A stretch of DNA of 64,000 bases. Origin: an uncultured Lachnospiraceae bacterium. Its GTDB lineage: Bacteria > Bacillota > Clostridia > Lachnospirales > Lachnospiraceae. A program made the translations under genes and the position numbers. The notes beneath the pieces were generated by a model. That model saw nothing but the letters and a program-made list of their open reading frames with translations. It was not told the DNA's origin and did no database searches. Positions 50,020 to 58,559 of the stretch are shown here, in pieces (position 1 is the first letter of the stretch; every line of letters starts with the position of its first letter). The DNA lies in NCBI GenBank assembly GCA_947172645.1, contig CAMWBY010000005.1, positions 1 to 64,000 on the forward strand. The letters run 5' to 3'.

Positions 50020-50904
50020 ATGGAACAAAGAGAGATGGACAAGATTCTGGAGAAAGCGGAGGTGCTGATTGAGGCTCTTCCTTATATCCAGAAGTTTAAC
50101 CGTAAGATTATCGTTGTCAAATACGGCGGCAGCGCCATGAGCAATGAAGAGCTGCAGAAAAACGTCATCAAGGACGTGACGCTTTTAAAGTTGGTAGGCT
50201 TTAAGCCCATCATCGTGCACGGCGGCGGCAAGGAAATCAGCCGTTGGGTCGGCAAAGTCGGCAAGGAAGCGAAATTCGTAAACGGTCTTCGGGTGACGGA
50301 TGAAGAGACCATGGAGATTGCGGAGATGGTCTTAAACAAAGTCAACAAAAACCTTGTCAGGATGGTGGAAGAACTGGGAGTCAGGGCCATCGGTATCAGC
50401 GGCAAGGATGCGGGGCTTTTGCAGTGTGCCAAGAAATGCCCGGATGGAGAGGACATCGGCTACGTAGGTGAAATCTGCGGCGTTGACCCGAAGGTTTTAT
50501 ACGATTTGTTGGAGAAGGATTTCCTCCCCATTGTGGCGCCTATCGGGTTGGATGAACAGTTTATGACTTATAATATCAATGCGGATGATGCCGCCTGCGC
50601 TATCGCCAAGGCGGTTGGCGCGGACAAGCTTGTCTTTTTGACAGACATTGAGGGGCTGTATAAGGATATCAACGATAAGGCGAGCTTTATTTCCAGGCTG
50701 ACGGCGGGACAGGCGGAGGAATTAATCGAAAGCGGCTGCATCGGCGGCGGTATGCTGCCGAAGCTGAGCAATTGTACGGACGCTATCAGGGAAGGCGTCA
50801 ACAGGGTCCATATCCTGGACGGACGCATCGCCCATTGCCTGTTGTTGGAGATTTTTACGGACAAAGGTATCGGCACGGCGATTATTGCCGACAAGGAGGA
50901 ATAA
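50020..50904 (+). CDS. argB: N-acetylglutamate kinase
   Basis: 294 aa. Second step of arginine synthesis, ATP dependent. [43 protein letters not shown], and [10 protein letters not shown] are family blocks. The N-terminal extra helix ([21 protein letters not shown]) is the form linked to hexameric, arginine-inhibited kinases, so feedback control is likely. It starts 31 bp after argJ and is followed at once by argD. Confidence 0.95.
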   Translation: MEQREMDKILEKAEVLIEALPYIQKFNRKIIVVKYGGSAMSNEELQKNVIKDVTLLKLVGFKPIIVHGGGKEISRWVGKVGKEAKFVNGLRVTDEETMEIAEMVLNKVNKNLVRMVEELGVRAIGISGKDAGLLQCAKKCPDGEDIGYVGEICGVDPKVLYDLLEKDFLPIVAPIGLDEQFMTYNINADDAACAIAKAVGADKLVFLTDIEGLYKDINDKASFISRLTAGQAEELIESGCIGGGMLPKLSNCTDAIREGVNRVHILDGRIAHCLLLEIFTDKGIGTAIIADKEE

Positions 50905-50905
50905 G

Positions 50906-52111
50906 ATGAGTGTTACGATGCAGAATTATATAGACGAGGCGGAGAAGGCTCTGCTTCATACATACAACCGTTATCAGGTTGTATTTGAAAAAGGGGACGG
51001 CGTGTACCTTTATGATATGGATGGGAAAAAATACCTTGATTTCGTGTCCGGTATCGCGGTATTTGCCCTTGGGTATCATCATAAAGAGTACAACGATGCG
51101 TTAAAAGAACAGATAGACAAGATTATACACACATCCAATTACTATTATAATCTTCCGGCTATAGAGGCGGCTAAGAAGCTGAAAGAGATTTCCGGCATGG
51201 ACAGGGTGTTTTTTACCAACAGCGGTGCGGAGGCGATTGAGGGCGCGATAAAGACAGCCAGGAAATATGCTTACCTGAAAGACGGCGGTACGGACCACGA
51301 GATAATAGCCATGAACCATTCTTTCCACGGAAGGACGATGGGCGCGCTGTCCGTGACGGGCAACCCCCATTACAGGGAGGCGTTCGAGCCGATGATTGGC
51401 AATATCAGGTTCGCGGACCTGAATGACTTTGACAGTGTGACGGCACAGGTGACGGACAAGACTTGCGCGATTATATTTGAGACGGTGCAGGGAGAGGGCG
51501 GCATCTACCCGGCATCGGAAGAGTTCATGAAGCAGGTGCGCAAGCTGTGCGATGAGCGGGACATCCTGTTGATTTTGGACGAGATACAGTGCGGCATGGG
51601 GCGTACAGGGCATATGTTTGCATGGCAGCGATACGGCGTCAAGCCAGATGTGATGACCACTGCGAAAGCTCTGGGATGCGGTGTGCCGGTGGGCGCCTTC
51701 TTAATGACGGAGAAGGTAGGAGCCCATTCCCTTGTGGCGGGCGACCACGGGACGACTTACGGCGGTAATCCGCTTGCCTGCGCGGCAATCTGTAAGGTGG
51801 TGGAATTATTTGAGAAAGAGCATGTCCTGGATAACGTGCGCACTGTGGGCGAGTATCTTGGCGCATGCCTGGACGGGCTTGGGGCGGAGTTTGACTGCAT
51901 CAAGGCGCGGCGCGGCGTAGGGCTTATGCAGGGGCTTGTCTTCGACAGGCCGGTAGGCGATATTATCACGAAGGCCATGGAAAAGGGATTGGTGCTGATT
52001 AATGCGGGCACGGATATTATCCGGTTTGTCCCGCCGCTTGTCATCACGAAAGAAAATGTGGACGATATGATAACCATCCTGCGCCAGAGCCTGCAGGAAG
52101 TATGTGGATAG
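50906..52111 (+). CDS. argD: Acetylornithine aminotransferase
   Basis: 401 aa, PLP-dependent class III aminotransferase making N-acetylornithine. FTNSGAEAIEGAIKTARKY, HSFHGRTMGALSVTG, ETVQGEGGIYPAS, LDEIQCGMGRTG and the PLP Lys in TTAKALGCGVP are all seen. ATG 50906 overlaps the argB end region (1 bp gap) with AAGGAGG upstream, so translation is coupled. Confidence 0.94.
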   Translation: MSVTMQNYIDEAEKALLHTYNRYQVVFEKGDGVYLYDMDGKKYLDFVSGIAVFALGYHHKEYNDALKEQIDKIIHTSNYYYNLPAIEAAKKLKEISGMDRVFFTNSGAEAIEGAIKTARKYAYLKDGGTDHEIIAMNHSFHGRTMGALSVTGNPHYREAFEPMIGNIRFADLNDFDSVTAQVTDKTCAIIFETVQGEGGIYPASEEFMKQVRKLCDERDILLILDEIQCGMGRTGHMFAWQRYGVKPDVMTTAKALGCGVPVGAFLMTEKVGAHSLVAGDHGTTYGGNPLACAAICKVVELFEKEHVLDNVRTVGEYLGACLDGLGAEFDCIKARRGVGLMQGLVFDRPVGDIITKAMEKGLVLINAGTDIIRFVPPLVITKENVDDMITILRQSLQEVCG

Positions 52112-52124
52112 AAGGAGACTGGAA

Positions 52125-53708
52125 GTGACTCTGAGGAAAAGATTGATAACGGTACTGGCGGTCGCGCTGTGCGCAGGCGGCGTATACGGTGCCGGAAAAC
52201 TGGGCCTTGTAGTGCGCCCGGGCGAAGAGGCAGGGGCGGAAGACGATTCGCTTTTCGGGCATAGGGAGACGCTGTACCTGTGGTATGCGGACGAAGCGCT
52301 CACGGATTATTTGAACAGTATCGCAGTATCTTACAGCGAGTTTCAGGATGAGGTGCGGGTGGTGCCTGTCTATACGCCCGGCCGTGAATATCTGGAAACC
52401 ATTAACCAGGCTTCTTTGCATACGGAGGAGATTCCGGATTTATATATTGCAAGCAACGATTCCCTGGAAAAGGCATATCTGGCAGGGCTTGCGGCGGAGG
52501 TGAAGCTGCCGGAAGGCGTGCAGCCGATGCAGGATATGTTCCCGGAAGCGGCGGTGCGTGCGGCGACGTACCATGATAAACAGATTGGATATCCTTTCTA
52601 TTTCGAGACAAGCTGTTTTCTGTATAATGAAACCTACCTGGAAGACTGGGCCAGGGCGCAGATTGAGGCGGAAGCCGACATACAGGCGGGGGAGGAAGCG
52701 CAGGGACAGGCAGAGAACGCAGGAGACTCCGGGGAGAGCACAGAGGCAGGGACGGAGACGACAGGCGGTGAAGAAAATGCCGATGGAATGGTGACGGATG
52801 AAAGCGGGAATGCTGTCTCGGACGATGCGGTGGAGGAAAGGGTGGCGCAGGCGCTTCCCAAGACGATAGACGATATCCTTTCCTTTGCGGATGTTTATGA
52901 TGCGCCGGAGCAGGTGGAAGCGGTCTTTAAATGGGATGTGTCCGACATTTTCTATAACTACTTTTTTGTAGGGGATTCCATCGACGTGGGCGGGCTGGAC
53001 GGCGACCAGGCTGATTCTATCCATATCTATAACGAGAATGCGATTAAGTGTATGAGGGTATACCAGAGCCTGAACCAGTTCTTTTCCATTGATACAAAGG
53101 AAATCAGCTATGACGGCGTCTTACAGGACTTCATGGATGGTAAGATTGTGTACACCATCGCCACGACGGATGCGCTTTCCAAGATTGAGGCGGCTAAGGC
53201 GGAAGGAAATTTTGCTTATGAATATGGCATGTCCATGATGCCGGACGTAAGCGAGGAACTAAGTTCCGCGTCCTTGTCGGTGACACAGTGCGTGGTAGTC
53301 AACGGCTATTCCGTGCAGAAGGATATGGCAAACGATTTCGCGGTGTACCTGACGCAGTACAACACGGATACGTTATATGACAGGACGGGCAAACTGCCTG
53401 TCTATGACAGCGGGGATACCTACAGCGACCCGAACAAAGACGCATTTCGACAAGAATATGCCTGTTCCATCCCTATGCCAAAGATGATTGAGACAAGTAA
53501 TTTCTGGGTGGAACTGGAAATTGCCTTTGCCAAGATTTGGGGCGGTGAAGACGCCAACGAGGATTTGAAAGCGCTGTCCGAGAAGATTATGTCCCAGGTG
53601 GTAGGCGGCGAGTACGAGGAGGAATACATTGACCTCCCAGAGGAAACCGTTGAGGAATATGAAGACGAAGTTGAAGAAACCGTGGATGGGGAAGAAGCGG
53701 AGGAGTAG
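52125..53708 (+). CDS. Extracellular solute-binding protein, orphan
   Basis: 527 aa from GTG 52125 (AAGGAG 7 bp upstream). N-terminal signal/anchor (LITVLAVALCAGGVYGAG) without a clean lipobox. The body resembles family 1 sugar-type binding proteins: LYLWYADEALTDYLNSIAVSY, PDLYIASNDSLEKAYLAGLAAEV, YPFYFETSCFLYNE. A ~55-residue acidic low-complexity insert (~182-236) and an acidic C-terminal tail (Glu/Asp-rich, last 35 residues) are unusual. No permease or ATPase gene is next to it. It begins 13 bp after argD, so it is probably in the arginine transcript; its ligand is unknown. Confidence 0.75.
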   Translation: MTLRKRLITVLAVALCAGGVYGAGKLGLVVRPGEEAGAEDDSLFGHRETLYLWYADEALTDYLNSIAVSYSEFQDEVRVVPVYTPGREYLETINQASLHTEEIPDLYIASNDSLEKAYLAGLAAEVKLPEGVQPMQDMFPEAAVRAATYHDKQIGYPFYFETSCFLYNETYLEDWARAQIEAEADIQAGEEAQGQAENAGDSGESTEAGTETTGGEENADGMVTDESGNAVSDDAVEERVAQALPKTIDDILSFADVYDAPEQVEAVFKWDVSDIFYNYFFVGDSIDVGGLDGDQADSIHIYNENAIKCMRVYQSLNQFFSIDTKEISYDGVLQDFMDGKIVYTIATTDALSKIEAAKAEGNFAYEYGMSMMPDVSEELSSASLSVTQCVVVNGYSVQKDMANDFAVYLTQYNTDTLYDRTGKLPVYDSGDTYSDPNKDAFRQEYACSIPMPKMIETSNFWVELEIAFAKIWGGEDANEDLKALSEKIMSQVVGGEYEEEYIDLPEETVEEYEDEVEETVDGEEAEE

Positions 53709-53807
53709 GGCAGCGGAATACAGTCAAATGTAGACTGAGTAAAATAGTTTTTTACGAATAAGCCATGCTTCTATAAATTTGCATATTTACAATATTGAAT
53801 GGACAAG

Positions 53808-53847
53808 ATAAGACAAGGTACAGTACAAAGCTGCCTTGTCTTATTTT
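53808..53847 (+). terminator. Terminator of argJBD operon
   Basis: ATAAGACAAGG (53808-53818) pairs perfectly with CCTTGTCTTAT (53834-53844), followed by TTT. It ends the arginine operon 100 bp after the solute-binding gene. Confidence 0.8.
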
Positions 53848-53853
53848 GCGCGA

Positions 53854-53910
53854 ATAAGCAGAGTCAGAAGTCTTGCGAGTCTGCTTATGAGAGAAAAGCA
53901 GAGTCAGAAG
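53854..53910. repeat. Direct and inverted short repeats before ydcZ-like gene
   Basis: ATAAGCAGA (53854-53862) and TCTGCTTAT (53880-53888) are an inverted repeat; AAGCAGAGTCAGAAG occurs twice directly (53856-53870, 53896-53910). It may be a control region for the transporter gene or leftover repeats. Confidence 0.55.
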
Positions 53911-53951
53911 GGTAACAGGACATGCATGGGTGCATGGAATGGAGGGTTCAA

Positions 53952-54383
53952 ATGTTTGGATTTTTGATAGCATTGTTGTCGGGGGCGCTGATGAGCGTCC
54001 AGGGGGTGTTCAACACACAGGTTACGAAGACTTCCGGCATCTGGGTGGCGAATGCCTTCGTGCAGTTTACGGCTCTTGTGGTATGCCTTGCGGCATGGCT
54101 TGTCACGGACAGGTCTTCCTTTACAACATTATGGCGTGTAGAACCGAAATATATGCTTCTCGGAGGGGCAATCGGAGCCGTCATAACCTACACGGTCATT
54201 AAGGGTATGGAGATGCTGGGGCCTGCCAGGGCCGTTATGATTATCGTAATCTCGCAGTTAATTGTCGCGTACCTGATTGAGCTGTTTGGGCTTTTTGGCG
54301 TGGAAAAACAGCCTCTCGAGATGCGTAAAATTGTAGGTATGGGGATTGCAATTGCAGGAATTGTGATTTTTAAGTGGACATAA
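53952..54383 (+). CDS. DMT-type small membrane transporter (YdcZ/DUF606 family)
   Basis: 143 aa, four to five hydrophobic helices: MFGFLIALLSGALMSVQGVFNTQVTKTSGIWVANAFVQFTAL at the N-terminus and GMGIAIAGIVIFKWT at the end. This is the YdcZ-type half-size drug/metabolite transporter, which works as dimer. Substrate unknown. ATG 53952 has GGAGG 6 bp upstream. Confidence 0.85.
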   Translation: MFGFLIALLSGALMSVQGVFNTQVTKTSGIWVANAFVQFTALVVCLAAWLVTDRSSFTTLWRVEPKYMLLGGAIGAVITYTVIKGMEMLGPARAVMIIVISQLIVAYLIELFGLFGVEKQPLEMRKIVGMGIAIAGIVIFKWT

Positions 54384-54463
54384 AGCACAATTTACTTTAC
54401 AATGAAAATACAGTGCGTAGCGGGGACTTCCTTGAGGAACTGTCAGAGTCCGGAGAGGAAACT

Positions 54464-55372
54464 ATGCATAGAGAAGAAAAGAAGAAGAGTGCGGCGGACG
54501 GATGTGCCTGTGAGGGCAATATTGGAACAGGCGCGTCAGGTAAAGATGCGCGCAAAGAGAGTAAAAGAACAGGCACAGCGGGCAGGCGGGGTGTGTATCT
54601 TATGATATATGCGGCCGTATTGTCTGTGTGCGTTATATTGTGCGGGTGCACCCGTAAGGAACAGCTTGTCCTGGAAGTGGACGCCGTCAGGGAAGAAGCG
54701 CAGGACGGACAGCCTGGTTCGGCCCAGGATACCGGAAGCATGTATCAGGCGCCAGATGGACAGAATGCGGGCCGGACATCACAGAGCCTGTCTGCCACAG
54801 GGACACAGAAGCCCCAGGAAGCGGGCGGTCTGTCCGGGAAAGAACCGGACAGCGCAGGTACGGAGGCGCGGACGATTTGGGTGCATGTGTGCGGGGCCGT
54901 GGGACATCCCGGCGTCTATGAGTTGCCGGTGGGCAGCAGGGTGCATGAAGCCGTGGAGAAGGCCGGAGGCTTCGCCGAGGATGCGGATGAGAATTATGTA
55001 AACCAAGCGCAAGAATTGACGGACGGCGTGAAGTTGATTATCCCGACTTTGGGGCAGACCCAGGACATGATTCCGGAGGGGAATAGCATGGCGGCGGGGA
55101 TTGTGGACGGGCCTTTGCCGGATGGACAGGCGGATACGGCGAAGGGCTGCGCAGAAAGCGGACAGGATGCGTCTGACGGCAGGATTAATATCAATACGGC
55201 TTCCGAGACGGAACTGTGCAATATACCGGGCATAGGCGCCACAAGGGCGGCGGCGGTGGTGGCATACAGACAGGAGCACGGCGGTTTTACTTCCATAGAA
55301 GATATTATGAACGTAAGCGGAATCAAGGAAGGGACTTACGCGAAAATAAAAGACAGTATTAAAGTGGATTAG
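54464..55372 (+). CDS. comEA: Competence protein ComEA
   Basis: 302 aa, from ATG 54464 with GGAGAGG upstream. A basic N-terminal part, one membrane segment (MIYAAVLSVCVILCGC, ending lipobox-like), a ~75-residue low-complexity linker, an SLBB domain (IWVHVCGAVGHPGVYELPVGSRVHEAVEKAGG), and a C-terminal helix-hairpin-helix (ININTASETELCNIPGIGATRAAAVVAYR) that binds double-stranded DNA outside the cell for uptake. First gene of a run ending in comEC, with a two-component system between. Confidence 0.92.
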   Translation: MHREEKKKSAADGCACEGNIGTGASGKDARKESKRTGTAGRRGVYLMIYAAVLSVCVILCGCTRKEQLVLEVDAVREEAQDGQPGSAQDTGSMYQAPDGQNAGRTSQSLSATGTQKPQEAGGLSGKEPDSAGTEARTIWVHVCGAVGHPGVYELPVGSRVHEAVEKAGGFAEDADENYVNQAQELTDGVKLIIPTLGQTQDMIPEGNSMAAGIVDGPLPDGQADTAKGCAESGQDASDGRININTASETELCNIPGIGATRAAAVVAYRQEHGGFTSIEDIMNVSGIKEGTYAKIKDSIKVD

Positions 55373-55386
55373 GGGCGATATAGGGG

Positions 55387-56073
55387 ATGGGACAGAGGGT
55401 CTTAGTAGTTGATGATGAAAAACTGATAGTGAAGGGAATCCGTTTCAGCCTGGAACAGGATGACATGGAAGTGGATTGCGCCTACGACGGAGAGGAGGCG
55501 CTTGAGTTGGCGAAGCGGAATAAGTACGACATGATTCTGCTCGACGTGATGCTGCCCAAAATGACGGGCTTTGAAGTGTGCCAGCAGATTCGGGAATTTT
55601 CCAATGTTCCAATTGTTATGTTAACCGCTAAAGGCGAAGACATGGACAAAATCCTTGGACTAGAATATGGCGCGGACGATTATATCACGAAACCTTTTAA
55701 TATTCTGGAAGTAAAAGCGCGAATCAAGGCGATTATACGCAGAACGGCCAGGAAGGGTGAGGACAAGGAGCCTGTCAGGGTGGTAGAGAAGGGCGGTATG
55801 CGTCTGGACTGCGACGGCAGGAGAGTCTCGATTGACGGTAGGGAGATTAATCTGACAGCCAAGGAATATGAAGTGCTTGAATTGTTAATGAAAAATCCGG
55901 GCAAGGTATACAGCAGGGAGAATTTGTTGAAACTCGTGTGGGGAAATGATTATCCGGGGGACGTGAGGACTGTGGATGTACATATCAGAAGGCTGCGCGA
56001 GAAGATTGAGAATGTTCCCGGCGAGCCGGTGTATGTGCGGACTAAGTGGGGTGTTGGCTATTACTTTGCTTAA
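55387..56073 (+). CDS. OmpR-family response regulator
   Basis: 228 aa. Receiver: VVDDEKLIVKG, phospho-acceptor Asp in MILLDVMLPKM near 54, MLTAKGED, DYITKPFN; then winged helix with NLTAKEYEVLELLMKNPGKVYSRE, VHIRRLREKIE and TKWGVGYYF. Close in style to WalR/PhoP-like regulators. It starts 14 bp after comEA and is coupled to the next gene by overlap. Confidence 0.93.
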   Translation: MGQRVLVVDDEKLIVKGIRFSLEQDDMEVDCAYDGEEALELAKRNKYDMILLDVMLPKMTGFEVCQQIREFSNVPIVMLTAKGEDMDKILGLEYGADDYITKPFNILEVKARIKAIIRRTARKGEDKEPVRVVEKGGMRLDCDGRRVSIDGREINLTAKEYEVLELLMKNPGKVYSRENLLKLVWGNDYPGDVRTVDVHIRRLREKIENVPGEPVYVRTKWGVGYYFA

Positions 56074-57535
56074 GGATAAATTATGTAATTTTATACTTCT
56101 GAGAAGTCTTAAGACAAGAATCTTTCTGATTTTGCTTATCGTAGGGCTGATTCCCTGTGTCAGTATGCGGTATGCGATTCTGCAGAATTACGAGCAGCGT
56201 GCGGTCAGTGTCAGGACGTCTGACATTACCACGCAGCTTCGGATTCTGGCAAACCACCTGATTACTTATCATTATCTGGAGGACACCTCTTCAGAGGTGA
56301 TTAATGCGGAATTAGACCAGTTATCCAATCTTTATGACGGTCGTGTCATGATTATCAATAATGACCTGCGCATCGTCAAGGACACGTACGGAATCAGTGA
56401 AAATAAGACCATCATCTCCGCGGAGGTTGTCCGCTGCATCAAAGGGGAGAGCACTAACCAGTACGATAAGGATAACGGATATATTGAGATGACGATTCCG
56501 ATTGTGGAGACGGTTATTTTAGGCGACAACCCTGACACCGCGGAACGTAAGGATGTGGTGAGGGGAGTTATGCTTGTCAGCACTTCTACGGACACGATTA
56601 TGGTGACCATGGACATCTTGAGCCGTAAGGCGCTTATCGTGGAGGTCATTGTTATTGTGGCAATCCTCATTGTTTCGATTCTGGCGGCCAAAGTGCTTAT
56701 CAGGCCCTTCGAGAAGATTACGAAAGCGCTGAACAGCGCGCAGGAGGGTTATACGAATGACCCCATTTCGGTTACGGACTGTCTGGAGACGGAGCATATA
56801 GGGGACGCCTTTAACAGGGTGCTCGGGAGGATGAAGCTTTTGGATGATTCCAGGCAGGAATTTGTGTCCAATGTGTCCCATGAGTTAAAGACGCCGATTA
56901 CTTCCATGAAGGTCTTGGCGGATTCCCTGATTAGCCAGAAAGACGTGCCGATTGAAGTATATCAGGAATTTATGACCGATATTGCCCAGGAGATTGAGCG
57001 GGAAGATAAGATTATCACGGATTTGCTTGCGCTTGTGAAGATGGACAGGACAGCCGCAGATTTGAATATTTCGGAGGTGGATATCAACCTGCTTGTGGAG
57101 CTGATTATGCGCAGGCTGCGTCCTATCGCCCAGAAAAGGGATGTGGAGCTTGTATATGAGAGCCTGCGTCCGGTCACTGCGTCTGTGGACGAAGTGAAGA
57201 TGACGCTTATCATATCTAACCTGGTTGAGAATGCGGTGAAATACAATAAAGAACATGGGTGGGTCAAAGTAACCCTCGACGCCGACCAGCGGTTTTTTAT
57301 CGTGGAGGTGGCGGATTCGGGTCTTGGCATTCCGCCGGAATGTATCGACCATATCTATGAGAGGTTCTACCGGGTGGACAAGTCCCGCTCCAGGGAGATT
57401 GGCGGAACCGGGCTGGGCCTTGCGATTACGAGAAGCGCTATCGTGATGCACAGAGGTTCCATCAGGGTGAAAAGCGAAGAAGGGGAAGGAACAACTTTTA
57501 CGGTAAGGATACCGTTGACTTATATCGCGGTCTGA
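56066..57535 (+). CDS. Membrane sensor histidine kinase
   Basis: 489 aa if started at TTG 56066, overlapping the regulator stop by 8 bp. No ATG gives the full first helix; an ATG at 56083, well placed behind AAGGA, is out of frame and directly followed by TAA. Two membrane segments (~14-34 and ~190-212) flank an extracellular domain; HAMP (RPFEKITKALNSAQEG), HisKA with His in VSHELKTPITS near 273, and HATPase with NLVENAVKYN, DSGLGIP, GTGLGLAI. Partner of the upstream regulator. Its place among competence genes suggests envelope or competence control, but the signal is unknown. Confidence 0.88.
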   Translation: MLKDKLCNFILLRSLKTRIFLILLIVGLIPCVSMRYAILQNYEQRAVSVRTSDITTQLRILANHLITYHYLEDTSSEVINAELDQLSNLYDGRVMIINNDLRIVKDTYGISENKTIISAEVVRCIKGESTNQYDKDNGYIEMTIPIVETVILGDNPDTAERKDVVRGVMLVSTSTDTIMVTMDILSRKALIVEVIVIVAILIVSILAAKVLIRPFEKITKALNSAQEGYTNDPISVTDCLETEHIGDAFNRVLGRMKLLDDSRQEFVSNVSHELKTPITSMKVLADSLISQKDVPIEVYQEFMTDIAQEIEREDKIITDLLALVKMDRTAADLNISEVDINLLVELIMRRLRPIAQKRDVELVYESLRPVTASVDEVKMTLIISNLVENAVKYNKEHGWVKVTLDADQRFFIVEVADSGLGIPPECIDHIYERFYRVDKSRSREIGGTGLGLAITRSAIVMHRGSIRVKSEEGEGTTFTVRIPLTYIAV

Positions 57536-57549
57536 CAGGAGAGAAGCGG

Positions 57550-58485
57550 ATGAAAAGAATATGGATGATGTGTTTTGCCGTTTTGCTGCCTGTGCTTTTG
57601 GGTGTGGCGTGTGGCAGGAAGGAACTGCCGGAAGACGGTATGCTTTACAACATATATTATGTGGATAATGATGAGACAAAAACCGTCACACGGGAGTATT
57701 TCAGTGAGACGTCAGACACGAAAATGCTGCTGAATGAATTGCTTGTGCAGCTTGGAACGATTTCTTCTAAATTAGAATACCAAGCGCCTCTTGCAAGCGG
57801 TTTTGATTTGGTGGGTTACACCATAGACAACGGACAGCTCATCATGAATTTTGATGAACATTATAAAGAGATGAACATCACGAAAGAAGTGCTTATGCGC
57901 GCGGCGATTGTCAGGACGGTAACCCAGGTTCCGGGAATTGATTATGTGTCTTTTACGGTGCAGGGCGAGATGATTGCGGACAGCAGCGGGACGGCGATTG
58001 GGACCATGTCTGCGGATTCTTTTATTGACAATGCGGGCAATGAGATTAACGCTTACGAGAAAGTGAACCTGCGCCTTTATTTCGCCGATGAGGTCGGCAC
58101 CGGGTTGGTGGAAGAGAACCGCCGGAACGTGGTGTACAGCAGCAATATTTCCCTGGAAAAATTAGTGGTGGAGAAGCTTGTGGAAGGCCCTGCGTCGGAA
58201 GGGGCGCATCCTACCATAAATCCGCTGACGAAGATTGTCAGCGTGACGGTGAAGGATGGAATATGTTATGTAAACTTAGGGGAAGAATTTTTAAATCAGC
58301 CCTATAAAGCGAGCGCGGAGGTGACGATTTATTCTATCACCAATTCACTGGTGGAATTGTCCAACGTCAATAAAGTGCAGATTTCGATTAACGGGGAGAC
58401 GAATGTTTCCTACCGTGAGAAGATTGATTTGAGCGGGGTGTTTGAGAGAAACCTGGACTTGCTTACGACGCCGGAAGGAGAATAG
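57550..58485 (+). CDS. GerMN-domain lipoprotein
   Basis: 311 aa. Signal peptide MKRIWMMCFAVLLPVLLGVAC with lipobox GVAC. Two GerMN domains (about 35-160 and 175-295): LLVQLGTISSKLEYQAPLASG and LVVEKLVEGPASEGAHPTIN with VSVTVKDGICYVNLGEEFLNQ. GerMN occurs in the spore protein GerM and in LpqB-like proteins encoded next to two-component systems. Here it follows the kinase by 14 bp, as LpqB follows MtrB in actinobacteria, so it may affect that kinase. Confidence 0.88.
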   Translation: MKRIWMMCFAVLLPVLLGVACGRKELPEDGMLYNIYYVDNDETKTVTREYFSETSDTKMLLNELLVQLGTISSKLEYQAPLASGFDLVGYTIDNGQLIMNFDEHYKEMNITKEVLMRAAIVRTVTQVPGIDYVSFTVQGEMIADSSGTAIGTMSADSFIDNAGNEINAYEKVNLRLYFADEVGTGLVEENRRNVVYSSNISLEKLVVEKLVEGPASEGAHPTINPLTKIVSVTVKDGICYVNLGEEFLNQPYKASAEVTIYSITNSLVELSNVNKVQISINGETNVSYREKIDLSGVFERNLDLLTTPEGE

Positions 58486-58559
58486 ACGGGAAATCGGCAC
58501 AGAGGCGGCGCAGAAGAAATTCCGAGAGTACATCAAAGGGATTAGGGGGTAAAGTAAGA

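Noticed and set aside
44383-53835. Exact 15-bp repeat CAGTACAAAGCTGCC at 44383-44397 and 53821-53835
   Set aside because: A 15-bp exact match between two places is about what chance allows in 64 kb; one copy is in a terminator loop, and flanks do not match.
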